NCBI GenBank assembly: GCA_034399355.1 | Contig: JAXMMT010000022.1 | Location: forward strand, 1 to 5,002 | Reading direction: 5' to 3' | DNA from: UBA2279 sp034399355 | Lineage (GTDB): Bacteria > Actinomycetota > Coriobacteriia > Anaerosomatales > Anaerosomataceae | DNA: 5,002 bases | Part shown: positions 1 to 5,002 of the stretch, one piece after another | Numbering within the stretch: the first letter of the stretch is position 1 | Layout of the letters: every line of letters starts with the position of its first letter | The notes under the pieces: model-generated | Databases searched by the model: none | What the model was told of the DNA's origin: nothing | What the model saw: only the letters and a program-made list of their open reading frames with translations | Position numbers and translations under genes: made by a program

Positions 1-55
1 GCCACGCGACGCGCGGAATCGTCGGTCGTCGGCATTCTGAGAGGGGCGCGCTCAC
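1..55 (-). CDS. comEC: Start of a probable ComEC DNA-uptake channel protein (3' part outside the window)
   Basis: Only the first 18 codons are visible, so the identification rests mainly on position directly after comEA, where comEC is the usual partner. The frame opens with GTG at 55-53, whose last two bases and the next A form the comEA stop, giving a GTGA overlap. It reads MSAPLSECRRPTIPRVAW without a stop to the window edge. An Arg-Pro stretch followed by hydrophobic residues is compatible with the short N-terminus that precedes the first membrane helix in ComEC proteins. An alternative start is the ATG at 35-33, in another frame (MPTTDDSARRVA), 16 bases after the comEA stop. Neither start has a convincing Shine-Dalgarno sequence. 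I prefer the GTG because the same overlap style occurs elsewhere in the window. If the family call is right, the product would be a polytopic membrane protein that passes single-stranded DNA into the cytoplasm. Confidence 0.45.
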   Translation of the reverse strand, partial: MSAPLSECRRPTIPRVAW

Positions 56-729
56 TTGACCGTCACGAGATCGCGCAAGGATCCCATCTTGGCGGCGCCG
101 ATGCCGCTCACCCGCATAAGGTCGTCGACCGTCGCGAACGGTCCGTTCGCGGAGCGGTCGTCCACGATCTTCTGCGCTGTGGACGGACCTATGCCGGGCA
201 GCGCGTCCAGATCGGCGACCGTGGCGGTGTTGAGATTGACAAGCCCTCCGCTGCCCGTCGCACCCGCTACCAGGCCGGACGCCCCTCCGGCGCCCGTCAC
301 AACTCCTGCCGCCACCTCTTCTTCAGTGGGTACGTAGACCTGCTCGCCGTCGGTCAGGACGCGCGCAAGGTTCAGTGCGTCGATGGCAGCGTCGCCCAGC
401 CCGCCGCCCGCCGCCCGAATCGCATCATCGACGCGTGCACTTGCCGCAAGCTCGTACACGCCAGGCGTGCGCACTGCTCCAGCGACGTGCACGACCACAA
501 CCTCAGCGGCGGCGACGGCGACAGTGTTCTCTGGCGAAACCTCGACCGCACTGTTTTCGGATCCCGACGAGGTGAATTCCACGGCCGGCCCTGTGCCTCC
601 GCGCAGTAGCGCGAAGCCCACGACTGCCGCCGCAACGACGACCGCCGCCTTCACCGCGTTCCGCTTCACTCCGCCGAGACCCGCCCGCGCCAGCAGGTCT
701 TCTACTCTCTCGCGTGCCTCGGTATGCAC
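52..729 (-). CDS. comEA: ComEA family DNA-binding protein of the competence DNA-uptake machinery
   Basis: The 225-residue product has the full ComEA layout. A short charged N-terminus (residues 1-24, with K22 and R23 next to the membrane) is followed by one hydrophobic Ala/Val-rich segment (about 25-42) acting as a signal anchor. A low-complexity spacer (43-75) leads to an SLBB domain (about 76-134, with VAGAVRTPGVY at 82-92). A Gly/Ala-rich linker (135-161) precedes a C-terminal tandem helix-hairpin-helix domain (about 162-225) that starts with LVNLNTA and carries the hairpins LPGIG (177-181) and VSGIG (207-211). In this family the helix-hairpin-helix part binds double-stranded DNA without sequence preference outside the membrane and hands it to ComEC. 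The GTG at 729 is the only start in frame after the TAG at 768-766 that leaves the pre-membrane charged region intact. GTG codons at 669 and 654 are later options with poor upstream sequence. The start is overlapped upstream by a hairpin that may limit translation. The stop overlaps the next frame by four bases, pointing to coupling with comEC. Confidence 0.94.
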   Translation of the reverse strand: MHTEARERVEDLLARAGLGGVKRNAVKAAVVVAAAVVGFALLRGGTGPAVEFTSSGSENSAVEVSPENTVAVAAAEVVVVHVAGAVRTPGVYELAASARVDDAIRAAGGGLGDAAIDALNLARVLTDGEQVYVPTEEEVAAGVVTGAGGASGLVAGATGSGGLVNLNTATVADLDALPGIGPSTAQKIVDDRSANGPFATVDDLMRVSGIGAAKMGSLRDLVTVK

Positions 730-761
730 GACGCCCCCTTCGCCGTGACGGAGGGGGCGTC
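730..761 (-). promoter_or_regulatory. Strong hairpin abutting the comEA start and covering its ribosome binding site
   Basis: On the minus strand bases 761-752 pair with 739-730 in ten consecutive base pairs (GACGCCCCCT with AGGGGGCGTC). A C/A mismatch and two more pairs follow, around a six-base loop (748-743). The only Shine-Dalgarno-like sequence for comEA, AAGGGGG at 740-734, has nearly all its bases in the 3' arm, four bases before the GTG at 729. The structure could keep comEA translation low unless it is opened. It could also act as a leuS terminator, since it lies 64 bases past the leuS stop. No T-run follows on either strand, so a classic intrinsic terminator is not supported. The structure is seen in the sequence; its role is inferred. 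Confidence 0.5.
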
Positions 762-825
762 GGAACTAGCCAGACTCTAGCGCGCGAACCTTACCAGCAG
801 CTTAGCGCCATCGAACCGAATGCCA
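762..825. other. leuS-comEA spacer with no gene and no convincing promoter
   Basis: This spacer lies between the leuS stop and the hairpin before comEA. The best minus-strand -10-like hexamer is TAGAGT at 779-774, but the hexamer 17 bases upstream (AGCTGC) does not resemble a -35 box. A short inverted pair, CTAG-seven bases-CTAG, covers 780-766 (minus strand). I see no tRNA, no open frame of note and no T-rich terminator tail. comEA may therefore depend on read-through from leuS, or its promoter may not match the common consensus. Confidence 0.4.
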
Positions 826-3357
826 TCAGTTCGCGACGATGCTCACCAGTTTGCCGGGGACGAAGACCACCTTGCGCACCGACTTGCCTGCGATGTACTC
901 GGCGACCTTCGGCAGCGCGAGTGCGGCCTCTCGCACCACATCCTCTGAAGCGTTGGCATCGACCACCAGACGGGCGCGCACCTTGCCGTTGACCTGGACC
1001 GCGACTTCGACCTCTTCGGCCGCCGCCGCGTCCGAGTCCCACGTCGGCCACGACACGCGGTGGACCGACTCCTCGTGGCCCAGAACCTCGCGCCAGAGCT
1101 CCTCGGCCATATGCGGCACATAGGGCGCAAGCAGCAGCACGAGTGTCTCGGCCACCTCACGCTCGAGCACCGCGTCCCGGAGTTCCGACTTCACCAAACG
1201 GCGGTGGTCGGTCGCCGCGTTCAGCAACTCCATCATGGCCGAGAGGGCCGTGTTGAACTGGAAGCGTTCGATATCGCCTTCTACCTTGCCGACGACGCGA
1301 TGGCGCTCACGGCGCAACGTCTTCGTCGAGTCATCGTCCGCACCCTCCGGACCCGTACCTGGCTCCTCAACCACTTCGGCAACGTAGCGCCACGCGCGGC
1401 CGAGGAAGCGGTGCATGCCCTCCAGGCCCTCCTGGCTCCACTCGAGGTCTTTGTCGGGCGGCGCCATGAACAGGATGTAGGCACGCAACGCGTCGGCGCC
1501 GTAGCGCTCGATCATCTCGTCAGGGGGGACGACATTGCCGCGCGATTTGCTCATTGTGAAGCCGTCGAGTTTGACCATGCCCTGTGTCAGCAGATTGGTG
1601 AACGGCTCGGCGAAATCAACAATGCCCAGGTCGCGGAAGACCTTCGTGAAGAAGCGCGAGTAGAGCAGGTGCAGAATCGCGTGCTCGATGCCGCCGATGT
1701 ACTGATCGACCGGCATCCAATAGTCGGCCTTCTCTTTCTCCCATATGGCCGAGTCGTTACGCGCGTCACAGTAGCGCAGGTAATACCAGCTGGAGCACGT
1801 GAAGGTATCCATCGTGTCCGTTTCGCGACGCGCCGGGCCGCCGCATACGGGACAGATCGTCGTGTAGAACTCGGGATGGTCCGCGAGTGTCTCGCCCTTG
1901 GTGACGTCAACATCCATCGGCAGCACGACAGGCAGTTGGTCCTCGGGCACCGGCACGAGGCCGCACACGGGACAGTGGATCGCCGGAATCGGGTTGCCCC
2001 AGTAGCGCTGACGCGAGATCAGCCAATCACGGAGACGGAAGTTGATGGACGCCCGGCCTTGACCGCGCTCTTCGAGCCAGGCGATGACCTTACGTACGCC
2101 CTCGCCGCCCTTGCCGGTCGGCGTGCCGGTGAAGGGGCCGGACTGCACCATGATGCCTTCGTCGGCGTGTGCGATCTCCCAATCCACGTCGGTAACGAGA
2201 CGTTCAGGCTGGTCCCTCAGCTGCTCGTAAAGCGGATCGTCCTCGGTAACCACCACCGGCGGAATCGGCAGCCCGTACGTGCGGGCGAACTCAAAGTCGC
2301 GCTGATCGCCGCAAGGAACGGCCATGACTGCGCCCGTGCCGTACTCCATGAGTACGTAGTCGGCGACCCAGACCGGCACCTTCTCGCCGTTCACGGGGTT
2401 CACCACGAAGCGACCGGTGAACGCGCCGACCTTCTCTTTCTCGGTGGATGAGCGATCGATCGCGGTCTCCTTGGCAGCCTTCTCGACTACCTCTATGACG
2501 GCGGGAGCATACTCGGTTCCGTGCACCAACTCGTGCACCAGCGGATGTTCGGGAGCCAGCAGGAAGAAGGTGCAGCCGAACAGGGTGTCCGGCCGAGTGG
2601 TGAACACCGTGATGCGTTCGTCAGTGGGTTCCCCGTCGGCGCCGCAGAGCGTGAACTCCACCTCGGCGCCCTCGCTGCGGCCGATCCAGTTCGCCTGCAT
2701 CGCCTTGACACGCTCTGGCCAGCCGGGGAGTTCATCCAGGTCGTCGAGCAGCTCCTGGGCATACTCGGTGATCTTGAAGTACCACTGCTCGAGCTCGCGC
2801 TTCACGACAGTGCTCTTGCAGCGCCAGCACACACCCTCGCCGATAACCTGCTCGTTGGCGAGGACGGTCTTGCAGTCCGGGCACCAGTTGACCGGCGAGC
2901 TCTTACGCTCCACCAAACCGCGCTCCCAGAACTTGATGAAGATCCACTGGCCCCAGCGGTAGTACTCTTCGTCGCTGCTCGCCAGCCGACGGTCCCAGTC
3001 GTAGCTGAACCCCATGCGGCGGAACGATGCGGCCTGCTTCTCGATGTTGGCGTATGTCCACGCCGCTGGATGCGTGTTGCTCTTGATGGCAGCGTTCTCG
3101 GCGGGCAAGCCGAACGAGTCCCAACCGGTGGGATGCAGCACGTTCATGCCGCACATCGTCGAGTACCGCGCGATAACGTCACCGATCGAGTAGTTGCGCA
3201 CATGCCCCATGTGGATGTCGCCTGAAGGGTACGGGAACATCTCGAGCACATATTTCTTGGGCTTGCCGGGGTCCTCGGTCACCGAGTAGAGCCCCTCGGC
3301 GTCCCACACCGACTGCCACTTCTCTTCGATGTCGTGCGGTTCGTACGGTCGGGTCAC
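826..3357 (-). CDS. leuS: Leucyl-tRNA synthetase, complete, 843 residues
   Basis: The product charges tRNA-Leu with leucine in the cytoplasm as a class I synthetase. The HIGH motif is HMGH (residues 49-52, within FPYPSGDIHMGHVRNYSIGD). The second signature is TMSKS (601-605). A first zinc-type module has cysteines 159, 162, 177 and 180. The CP1 editing domain shows TTRPDT (253-258) and GTGAVMAVPCGDQRDFEFA (340-358), with the conserved Asp of the RDFEFA part present. A second CxxC pair lies at 462/465 and 502/505, followed by ETDTMDTF and SSWYYLRY. The anticodon-binding helices and the small C-terminal domain (VQVNGKVRARL, near 788-798) complete the protein. Only seven residues separate QGMV from MSKS, so the leucine-specific insertion of the E. 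coli enzyme is missing, as in many Gram-positive enzymes. The length is near the bacterial range. The GTG start at 3357 is chosen because AGGAGG lies six bases upstream and the product then begins TRPYEPHDIEEKWQ, the normal family N-terminus. An in-frame ATG at 3504 would add 49 Arg-rich residues of no family likeness. The first Lys of KMSKS is replaced by Thr, and the usual His of the editing VPxHD motif by Gly. Confidence 0.98.
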   Translation of the reverse strand: MTRPYEPHDIEEKWQSVWDAEGLYSVTEDPGKPKKYVLEMFPYPSGDIHMGHVRNYSIGDVIARYSTMCGMNVLHPTGWDSFGLPAENAAIKSNTHPAAWTYANIEKQAASFRRMGFSYDWDRRLASSDEEYYRWGQWIFIKFWERGLVERKSSPVNWCPDCKTVLANEQVIGEGVCWRCKSTVVKRELEQWYFKITEYAQELLDDLDELPGWPERVKAMQANWIGRSEGAEVEFTLCGADGEPTDERITVFTTRPDTLFGCTFFLLAPEHPLVHELVHGTEYAPAVIEVVEKAAKETAIDRSSTEKEKVGAFTGRFVVNPVNGEKVPVWVADYVLMEYGTGAVMAVPCGDQRDFEFARTYGLPIPPVVVTEDDPLYEQLRDQPERLVTDVDWEIAHADEGIMVQSGPFTGTPTGKGGEGVRKVIAWLEERGQGRASINFRLRDWLISRQRYWGNPIPAIHCPVCGLVPVPEDQLPVVLPMDVDVTKGETLADHPEFYTTICPVCGGPARRETDTMDTFTCSSWYYLRYCDARNDSAIWEKEKADYWMPVDQYIGGIEHAILHLLYSRFFTKVFRDLGIVDFAEPFTNLLTQGMVKLDGFTMSKSRGNVVPPDEMIERYGADALRAYILFMAPPDKDLEWSQEGLEGMHRFLGRAWRYVAEVVEEPGTGPEGADDDSTKTLRRERHRVVGKVEGDIERFQFNTALSAMMELLNAATDHRRLVKSELRDAVLEREVAETLVLLLAPYVPHMAEELWREVLGHEESVHRVSWPTWDSDAAAAEEVEVAVQVNGKVRARLVVDANASEDVVREAALALPKVAEYIAGKSVRKVVFVPGKLVSIVAN

Positions 3358-3506
3358 AGGTGTCCTCCTGCTCGGCGCGATGAGATGCGAAACGGCTTCA
3401 CCGCATAATAGCCGAGAGGTGCGACGCCCGCGAGGAATGTACCGTACCGCTGGCCCTCGATTACTGTGATCCCGAACGTGCCGAGGGGCTGCAGGCCCTT
3501 CCACAC
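3354..3506 (-). CDS. Possible unannotated small protein between thiD and leuS
   Basis: A frame on the minus strand is open from 3566 to a TGA at 3356-3354 (70 codons). That TGA overlaps the leuS GTG in a GTGA. The only standard start inside it is GTG at 3506, giving 50 residues beginning WKGLQPLGTFGITVIEG after the initiator and ending FRISSRRAGGHL. By hand count 49 of 70 third positions are G or C, with an unbroken run of 19 from codon 15 to 33. The residues are a balanced mix rich in Gly, aromatic and aliphatic residues, unlike the Arg-rich peptides of the other frames. The basic tail (RISSRR) is the only obvious charge cluster. I do not recognise the family. Against it are a poor ribosome site before 3506, no ATG and short length. 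It could be a real small gene coupled to leuS, the remnant of a longer gene that lost its start, or chance. The frame directly follows the thiD stop in the same phase. Confidence 0.4.
   Translation of the reverse strand: MWKGLQPLGTFGITVIEGQRYGTFLAGVAPLGYYAVKPFRISSRRAGGHL
3364..3369 (-). promoter_or_regulatory. leuS ribosome binding site
   Basis: AGGAGG on the minus strand is separated by six bases (ACACCT) from the GTG at 3357-3355. It is the best Shine-Dalgarno sequence in the window and settles the leuS start against the upstream ATG at 3504. It lies within the last codons of the small open frame that ends at 3354. Confidence 0.88.
3371..3416 (-). promoter_or_regulatory. Candidate stem-loop just upstream of the leuS ribosome binding site
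   Basis: On the minus strand CTCGGC (3416-3411) can pair with GCCGAG (3376-3371). Inside this, ATGCG (3406-3402) can pair with CGCAT (3389-3385). The outer stem ends one base before the AGGAGG, leaving it single-stranded. The two stems are separated by an uneven internal loop, so stability is moderate. The region also lies within a possible coding frame, so the pairing may be incidental. Confidence 0.25.
3405..3410 (-). promoter_or_regulatory. Weak candidate -10 box (TATTAT) for leuS
   Basis: TATTAT on the minus strand is the most AT-rich hexamer ahead of leuS. It would place a transcript start near 3398, about 40 bases before the GTG. The hexamer at the expected -35 position (TCGCGG, 3433-3428) does not match TTGACA and there is no extended -10 TGn. 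If the small open frame is real, this is simply two Tyr codons. Confidence 0.2.
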
Positions 3507-3540
3507 CCAGGTCGACTCGCCCGGAAGTGGACGCCCACCT

Positions 3541-3566
3541 GCGAAACCGAAGAGGACGTCTTTCGC
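3541..3566 (-). terminator. Small hairpin directly after the thiD stop
   Basis: GCGAAA (3566-3561, minus strand) pairs with TTTCGC (3546-3541) around a 14-base interval. An alternative fold pairs CGAA-GA with TC-TTCG, with one bulged A. It begins with the base after the thiD TAG. The stem is short and AGGTGGG follows rather than T residues, so it is at best a weak terminator or an RNA 3'-end stabiliser. It also overlaps the open frame described just downstream. Confidence 0.22.
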
Positions 3567-4388
3567 CTACCGCGCGCTCCCTTGGCTCCAGAGCACACCC
3601 GCATCGATCTGCATACTACCGTGACCAAGCTGCGCCGCCGCGCCCAGTAGATCCGCAACCCCATGCTGCGCGCCGATCACCGCGTCTCGCACGGAGAGAC
3701 CTGCGCCGAGCCCCACCGCAAGACACGCCGAGAACATGCAGCCCGTGCCACGCACGTCGCCAGTATCAGCGACGAGCGGATGCGCCAGCCGCTCGACCGA
3801 GTCCACCGTGCAGAGCACGTCGACTGCGTGCGAGCTGCGCTCGCACGCCAAAGCGGGCGCCACCCCGGTCACGACGACCGTGCAGCGCCACCGTCGTGCA
3901 AGCACGCTGCCAGCCTCTTCAGCTGCGGTCAGATCGCGTCCGTCGCCGGTACCGGCAAGCCGCCCAGCCTCCCCCGCGTTGGGCGTGGCGACAGTGGCGG
4001 TCGAGCACAAAACATCGAGAGCGGCGAGCTCAGCACCATCGACAAAATCCCCGCCGCTCGAGCTTCCGAGCACCGGGTCGACCACAACAGGTGCGCCGAG
4101 ATCCGGCAGGAGCGAGCCGAGAAGGCGCGCGTTCTGAGCGCTCCCGACCGCGCCGACCTTCACGCAGGCGAACGGACCTTCGGAATGCACGACCTCAATC
4201 TGGTCGGCGAGCATGCCAGCCTCGACGGGGACCGCTCGGCGGAAAACGGCCGAGTTCTGAGCCGTGAGCATCGTTGCGACCGTCGAGGGCGCATACCCCG
4301 ATCGGGCGAAGACGAATGCGTCAAGCACAAGACCCGCACCCCCCGAGGGGTCGAGTCCCGCGATGACGAGGGCGCGTGGGGAGGTCAC
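3567..4388 (-). CDS. thiD: ThiD-type hydroxymethylpyrimidine / phosphomethylpyrimidine kinase
   Basis: The enzyme uses ATP to phosphorylate hydroxymethylpyrimidine and then its monophosphate, producing the pyrimidine half of thiamine phosphate in the cytoplasm. With the start at 4388 the product has 273 residues, the usual size for a stand-alone ThiD. The ribokinase-like fold is marked by AGLDPSGGAG (10-19), LTAQN (41-45, whose Gln is the family's pyrimidine contact), DPV (104-106), TPN (135-137) and the anion-hole GTGC (214-217) with its Cys. The family's usual GIQADxKT after the glycine turn is changed to GLVLDAFVF. The Asp is kept but the neighbouring Gln and Lys are lost, so this is a divergent member, and a related pyridoxal-kinase-like activity cannot be excluded. 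Two GTG codons stand in tandem at 4391 and 4388. I choose 4388 because GGAGG (4397-4393) is four bases away, against one base for 4391, and because it forms a GTGA overlap with the thiL stop. Its own TAG is at 3569-3567, with a frame in the same phase continuing beyond. Confidence 0.92.
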   Translation of the reverse strand: MTSPRALVIAGLDPSGGAGLVLDAFVFARSGYAPSTVATMLTAQNSAVFRRAVPVEAGMLADQIEVVHSEGPFACVKVGAVGSAQNARLLGSLLPDLGAPVVVDPVLGSSSGGDFVDGAELAALDVLCSTATVATPNAGEAGRLAGTGDGRDLTAAEEAGSVLARRWRCTVVVTGVAPALACERSSHAVDVLCTVDSVERLAHPLVADTGDVRGTGCMFSACLAVGLGAGLSVRDAVIGAQHGVADLLGAAAQLGHGSMQIDAGVLWSQGSAR

Positions 4389-4398
4389 CACTCCTCCC
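4385..4398 (-). promoter_or_regulatory. thiL-thiD junction: ribosome binding site and GTGA overlap
   Basis: GGGAGGAG at 4398-4391 (minus strand) lies within the last thiL codons. It is followed by T-GGTGA, in which the second GTG (4388-4386) shares bases with the thiL stop TGA (4387-4385). A ribosome ending thiL is thus placed at the thiD start, consistent with translational coupling. If the first GTG (4391) were used the overlap would be seven bases and the ribosome site would almost touch the start. Confidence 0.65.
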
Positions 4399-5002
4399 GG
4401 AAGTGATCCCAGCCAGCAGCTCCCGCGTGCGGCTCACCAGCGACCGCGACGCCACACCCCTCGCGGACTGCGCCGATGACCGTGAGCAAGGCCTTCTCGG
4501 CTTCAATGGACTCGCGCAACCGAGACAGGCGGTCCGGTGCGATCGTGATGGCCAGCTCATAGTCCTCGCCACCAGTGAGCGCGCACTCCAGCGCGTCGAA
4601 TCCGAGCGCTTCGGCGACGGGACCGATGTGAGGGTCCACCGGCACAAGAGCAGGGTCGACGTCGATCGCGACTCCACTCGCTTGGGCTATGTGCCCTAGG
4701 TCGGCGAGTAGGCCATCCGAGATGTCGATCATCGCGGAGGCGCCCGCGCGAGCGGCGGCCACGCCTTCGCGTACGCGAGGCTTCGGGCGGCTGTGCATGT
4801 GCACCAGCGCCCGCGAGTGCGCCTCAAGCCCCGGGTCGCCGCCGTGCTCACCGAGCAGAACACGCAGGCCGGCTGCCGATCCGCCGAGCGTGTCGGTGAC
4901 GCACACGATGTCGCCGGGCTGCGCGCCGCACCGCAAGACCGCCCGGCCTACGGGCAGCGAACCGGTAATCGCCACGTTGACGACGAATACATCGCCACCG
5001 GT
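4385..5002 (-). CDS. thiL: Thiamine-monophosphate kinase ThiL, C-terminal 205 residues (5' end outside the window)
   Basis: ThiL makes the active cofactor thiamine diphosphate by ATP-dependent phosphorylation of thiamine monophosphate. The visible part starts at the window edge with TGGDVFVVNVAITGSLPVG and reads through to the TGA at 4387-4385. Counting from the edge, family marks are the AITGSLPVGRAVLRCGAQPGD strand-turn region (11-31), TLGGSAAGL (38-46), the SDGLLADLGHIA motif (95-106) where Asp residues help bind Mg-nucleotide, LTGGEDYEL (142-150) and the C-terminal GWDHF (197-201). ThiL is about 320 residues long in most bacteria, so roughly the first 110-120 residues, with the N-terminal Mg/ATP-binding part, lie beyond 5002. 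A GTG at 4975 is internal, since the frame continues in family sequence upstream of it. The gene overlaps thiD at its stop, so the two thiamine genes are very likely one operon. No break or missing key motif is seen in the visible portion. Confidence 0.97.
   Translation of the reverse strand, partial: TGGDVFVVNVAITGSLPVGRAVLRCGAQPGDIVCVTDTLGGSAAGLRVLLGEHGGDPGLEAHSRALVHMHSRPKPRVREGVAAARAGASAMIDISDGLLADLGHIAQASGVAIDVDPALVPVDPHIGPVAEALGFDALECALTGGEDYELAITIAPDRLSRLRESIEAEKALLTVIGAVREGCGVAVAGEPHAGAAGWDHFREEW

Noticed and set aside
56..748. Plus-strand open frames opposite comEA
   Set aside because: The minus-strand frame has membrane anchor, SLBB and helix-hairpin-helix domains. The plus-strand translations are Ala/Pro/Arg/Thr low-complexity with no domain.
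762..825. tRNA-like pieces (GGTTCGC and a four-base stem with seven-base loop)
   Set aside because: The seven-base loop lacks the T33 pattern of an anticodon loop and the pieces cannot be joined to an acceptor stem. There is no cloverleaf.
1060..2451. 463-codon open frame on the plus strand opposite leuS
   Set aside because: It lies wholly antisense to a gene with unmistakable LeuRS motifs. Its translation is rich in Arg, His, Val and Leu with no recognisable domain, as expected of an antisense shadow in high-GC coding DNA.
3439..3447. GTACCGTAC interrupted palindrome as an operator
   Set aside because: It is only nine bases with four-base arms, a single copy, and falls inside a possible coding frame. 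Such a match is expected by chance.
3358..3504. N-terminal extension of leuS to the ATG at 3504
   Set aside because: The added 49 residues are Arg-rich and unlike any LeuRS N-terminus. The GTG at 3357 has an AGGAGG six bases upstream and gives the standard family start.
3358..3566. T-box riboswitch ahead of leuS
   Set aside because: The minus strand has GCGGTACGGTAC but not the AGGGTGGNACCGCG core, no recognisable specifier-loop arrangement and no terminator with a T-run.
3527..4406. Long plus-strand open frames opposite thiD (3527-4267, 3663-4406, 3736-4137)
   Set aside because: They are antisense to a gene with clear ThiD motifs. Their translations are Arg/Pro/Ser-rich and mutually overlapping, the mark of high-GC shadows.

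Overview
The window is a compact block of high-GC bacterial DNA in which every supported gene is read from the minus strand. In the direction of transcription the order is thiL (5' end outside the window), thiD, a possible unannotated small gene, leuS, comEA, and the first codons of a gene that is probably comEC. It looks like core chromosome. I saw no mobile element, CRISPR array, rRNA gene or tRNA gene.

The high GC, the use of GTG rather than ATG at every start I could support, the ungapped Gram-positive-style leucyl-tRNA synthetase and the SLBB plus helix-hairpin-helix ComEA with one N-terminal membrane segment suggest a Gram-positive, high-GC organism. A deep-branching actinomycete lineage such as Coriobacteriia is my best guess. 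This rests on protein style and gene order only and is not a firm assignment.

Region by region (right to left, the coding direction): 5002-4385 holds the last 205 codons of thiamine-monophosphate kinase (ThiL). Its stop overlaps the start of thiD, a hydroxymethylpyrimidine (phosphate) kinase, so two steps of thiamine diphosphate synthesis are translationally linked. The 209 bases from 3566 to 3358 would normally be called intergenic. They contain an open frame with coding-like codon use, which ends in a GTGA overlap with the leuS start and holds the leuS ribosome binding site. leuS (3357-826) encodes a complete 843-residue leucyl-tRNA synthetase with HIGH and KMSKS motifs, an editing domain and two pairs of CxxC motifs. 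The 96 bases from 825 to 730 hold no gene. They end in a strong hairpin that abuts the comEA start and buries its only ribosome-binding-like sequence. comEA (729-52) encodes the DNA-binding uptake protein, and its stop overlaps a GTG that opens the next frame, probably comEC, the membrane DNA channel.

The genes fall into three functions: thiamine cofactor synthesis (thiL, thiD), translation (leuS) and DNA uptake (comEA, comEC). The tight spacing and repeated GTGA overlaps suggest co-transcription of at least thiL-thiD and comEA-comEC. I did not find an obviously new multi-gene system. The most interesting items are the small open frame between thiD and leuS and the hairpin at the comEA start.
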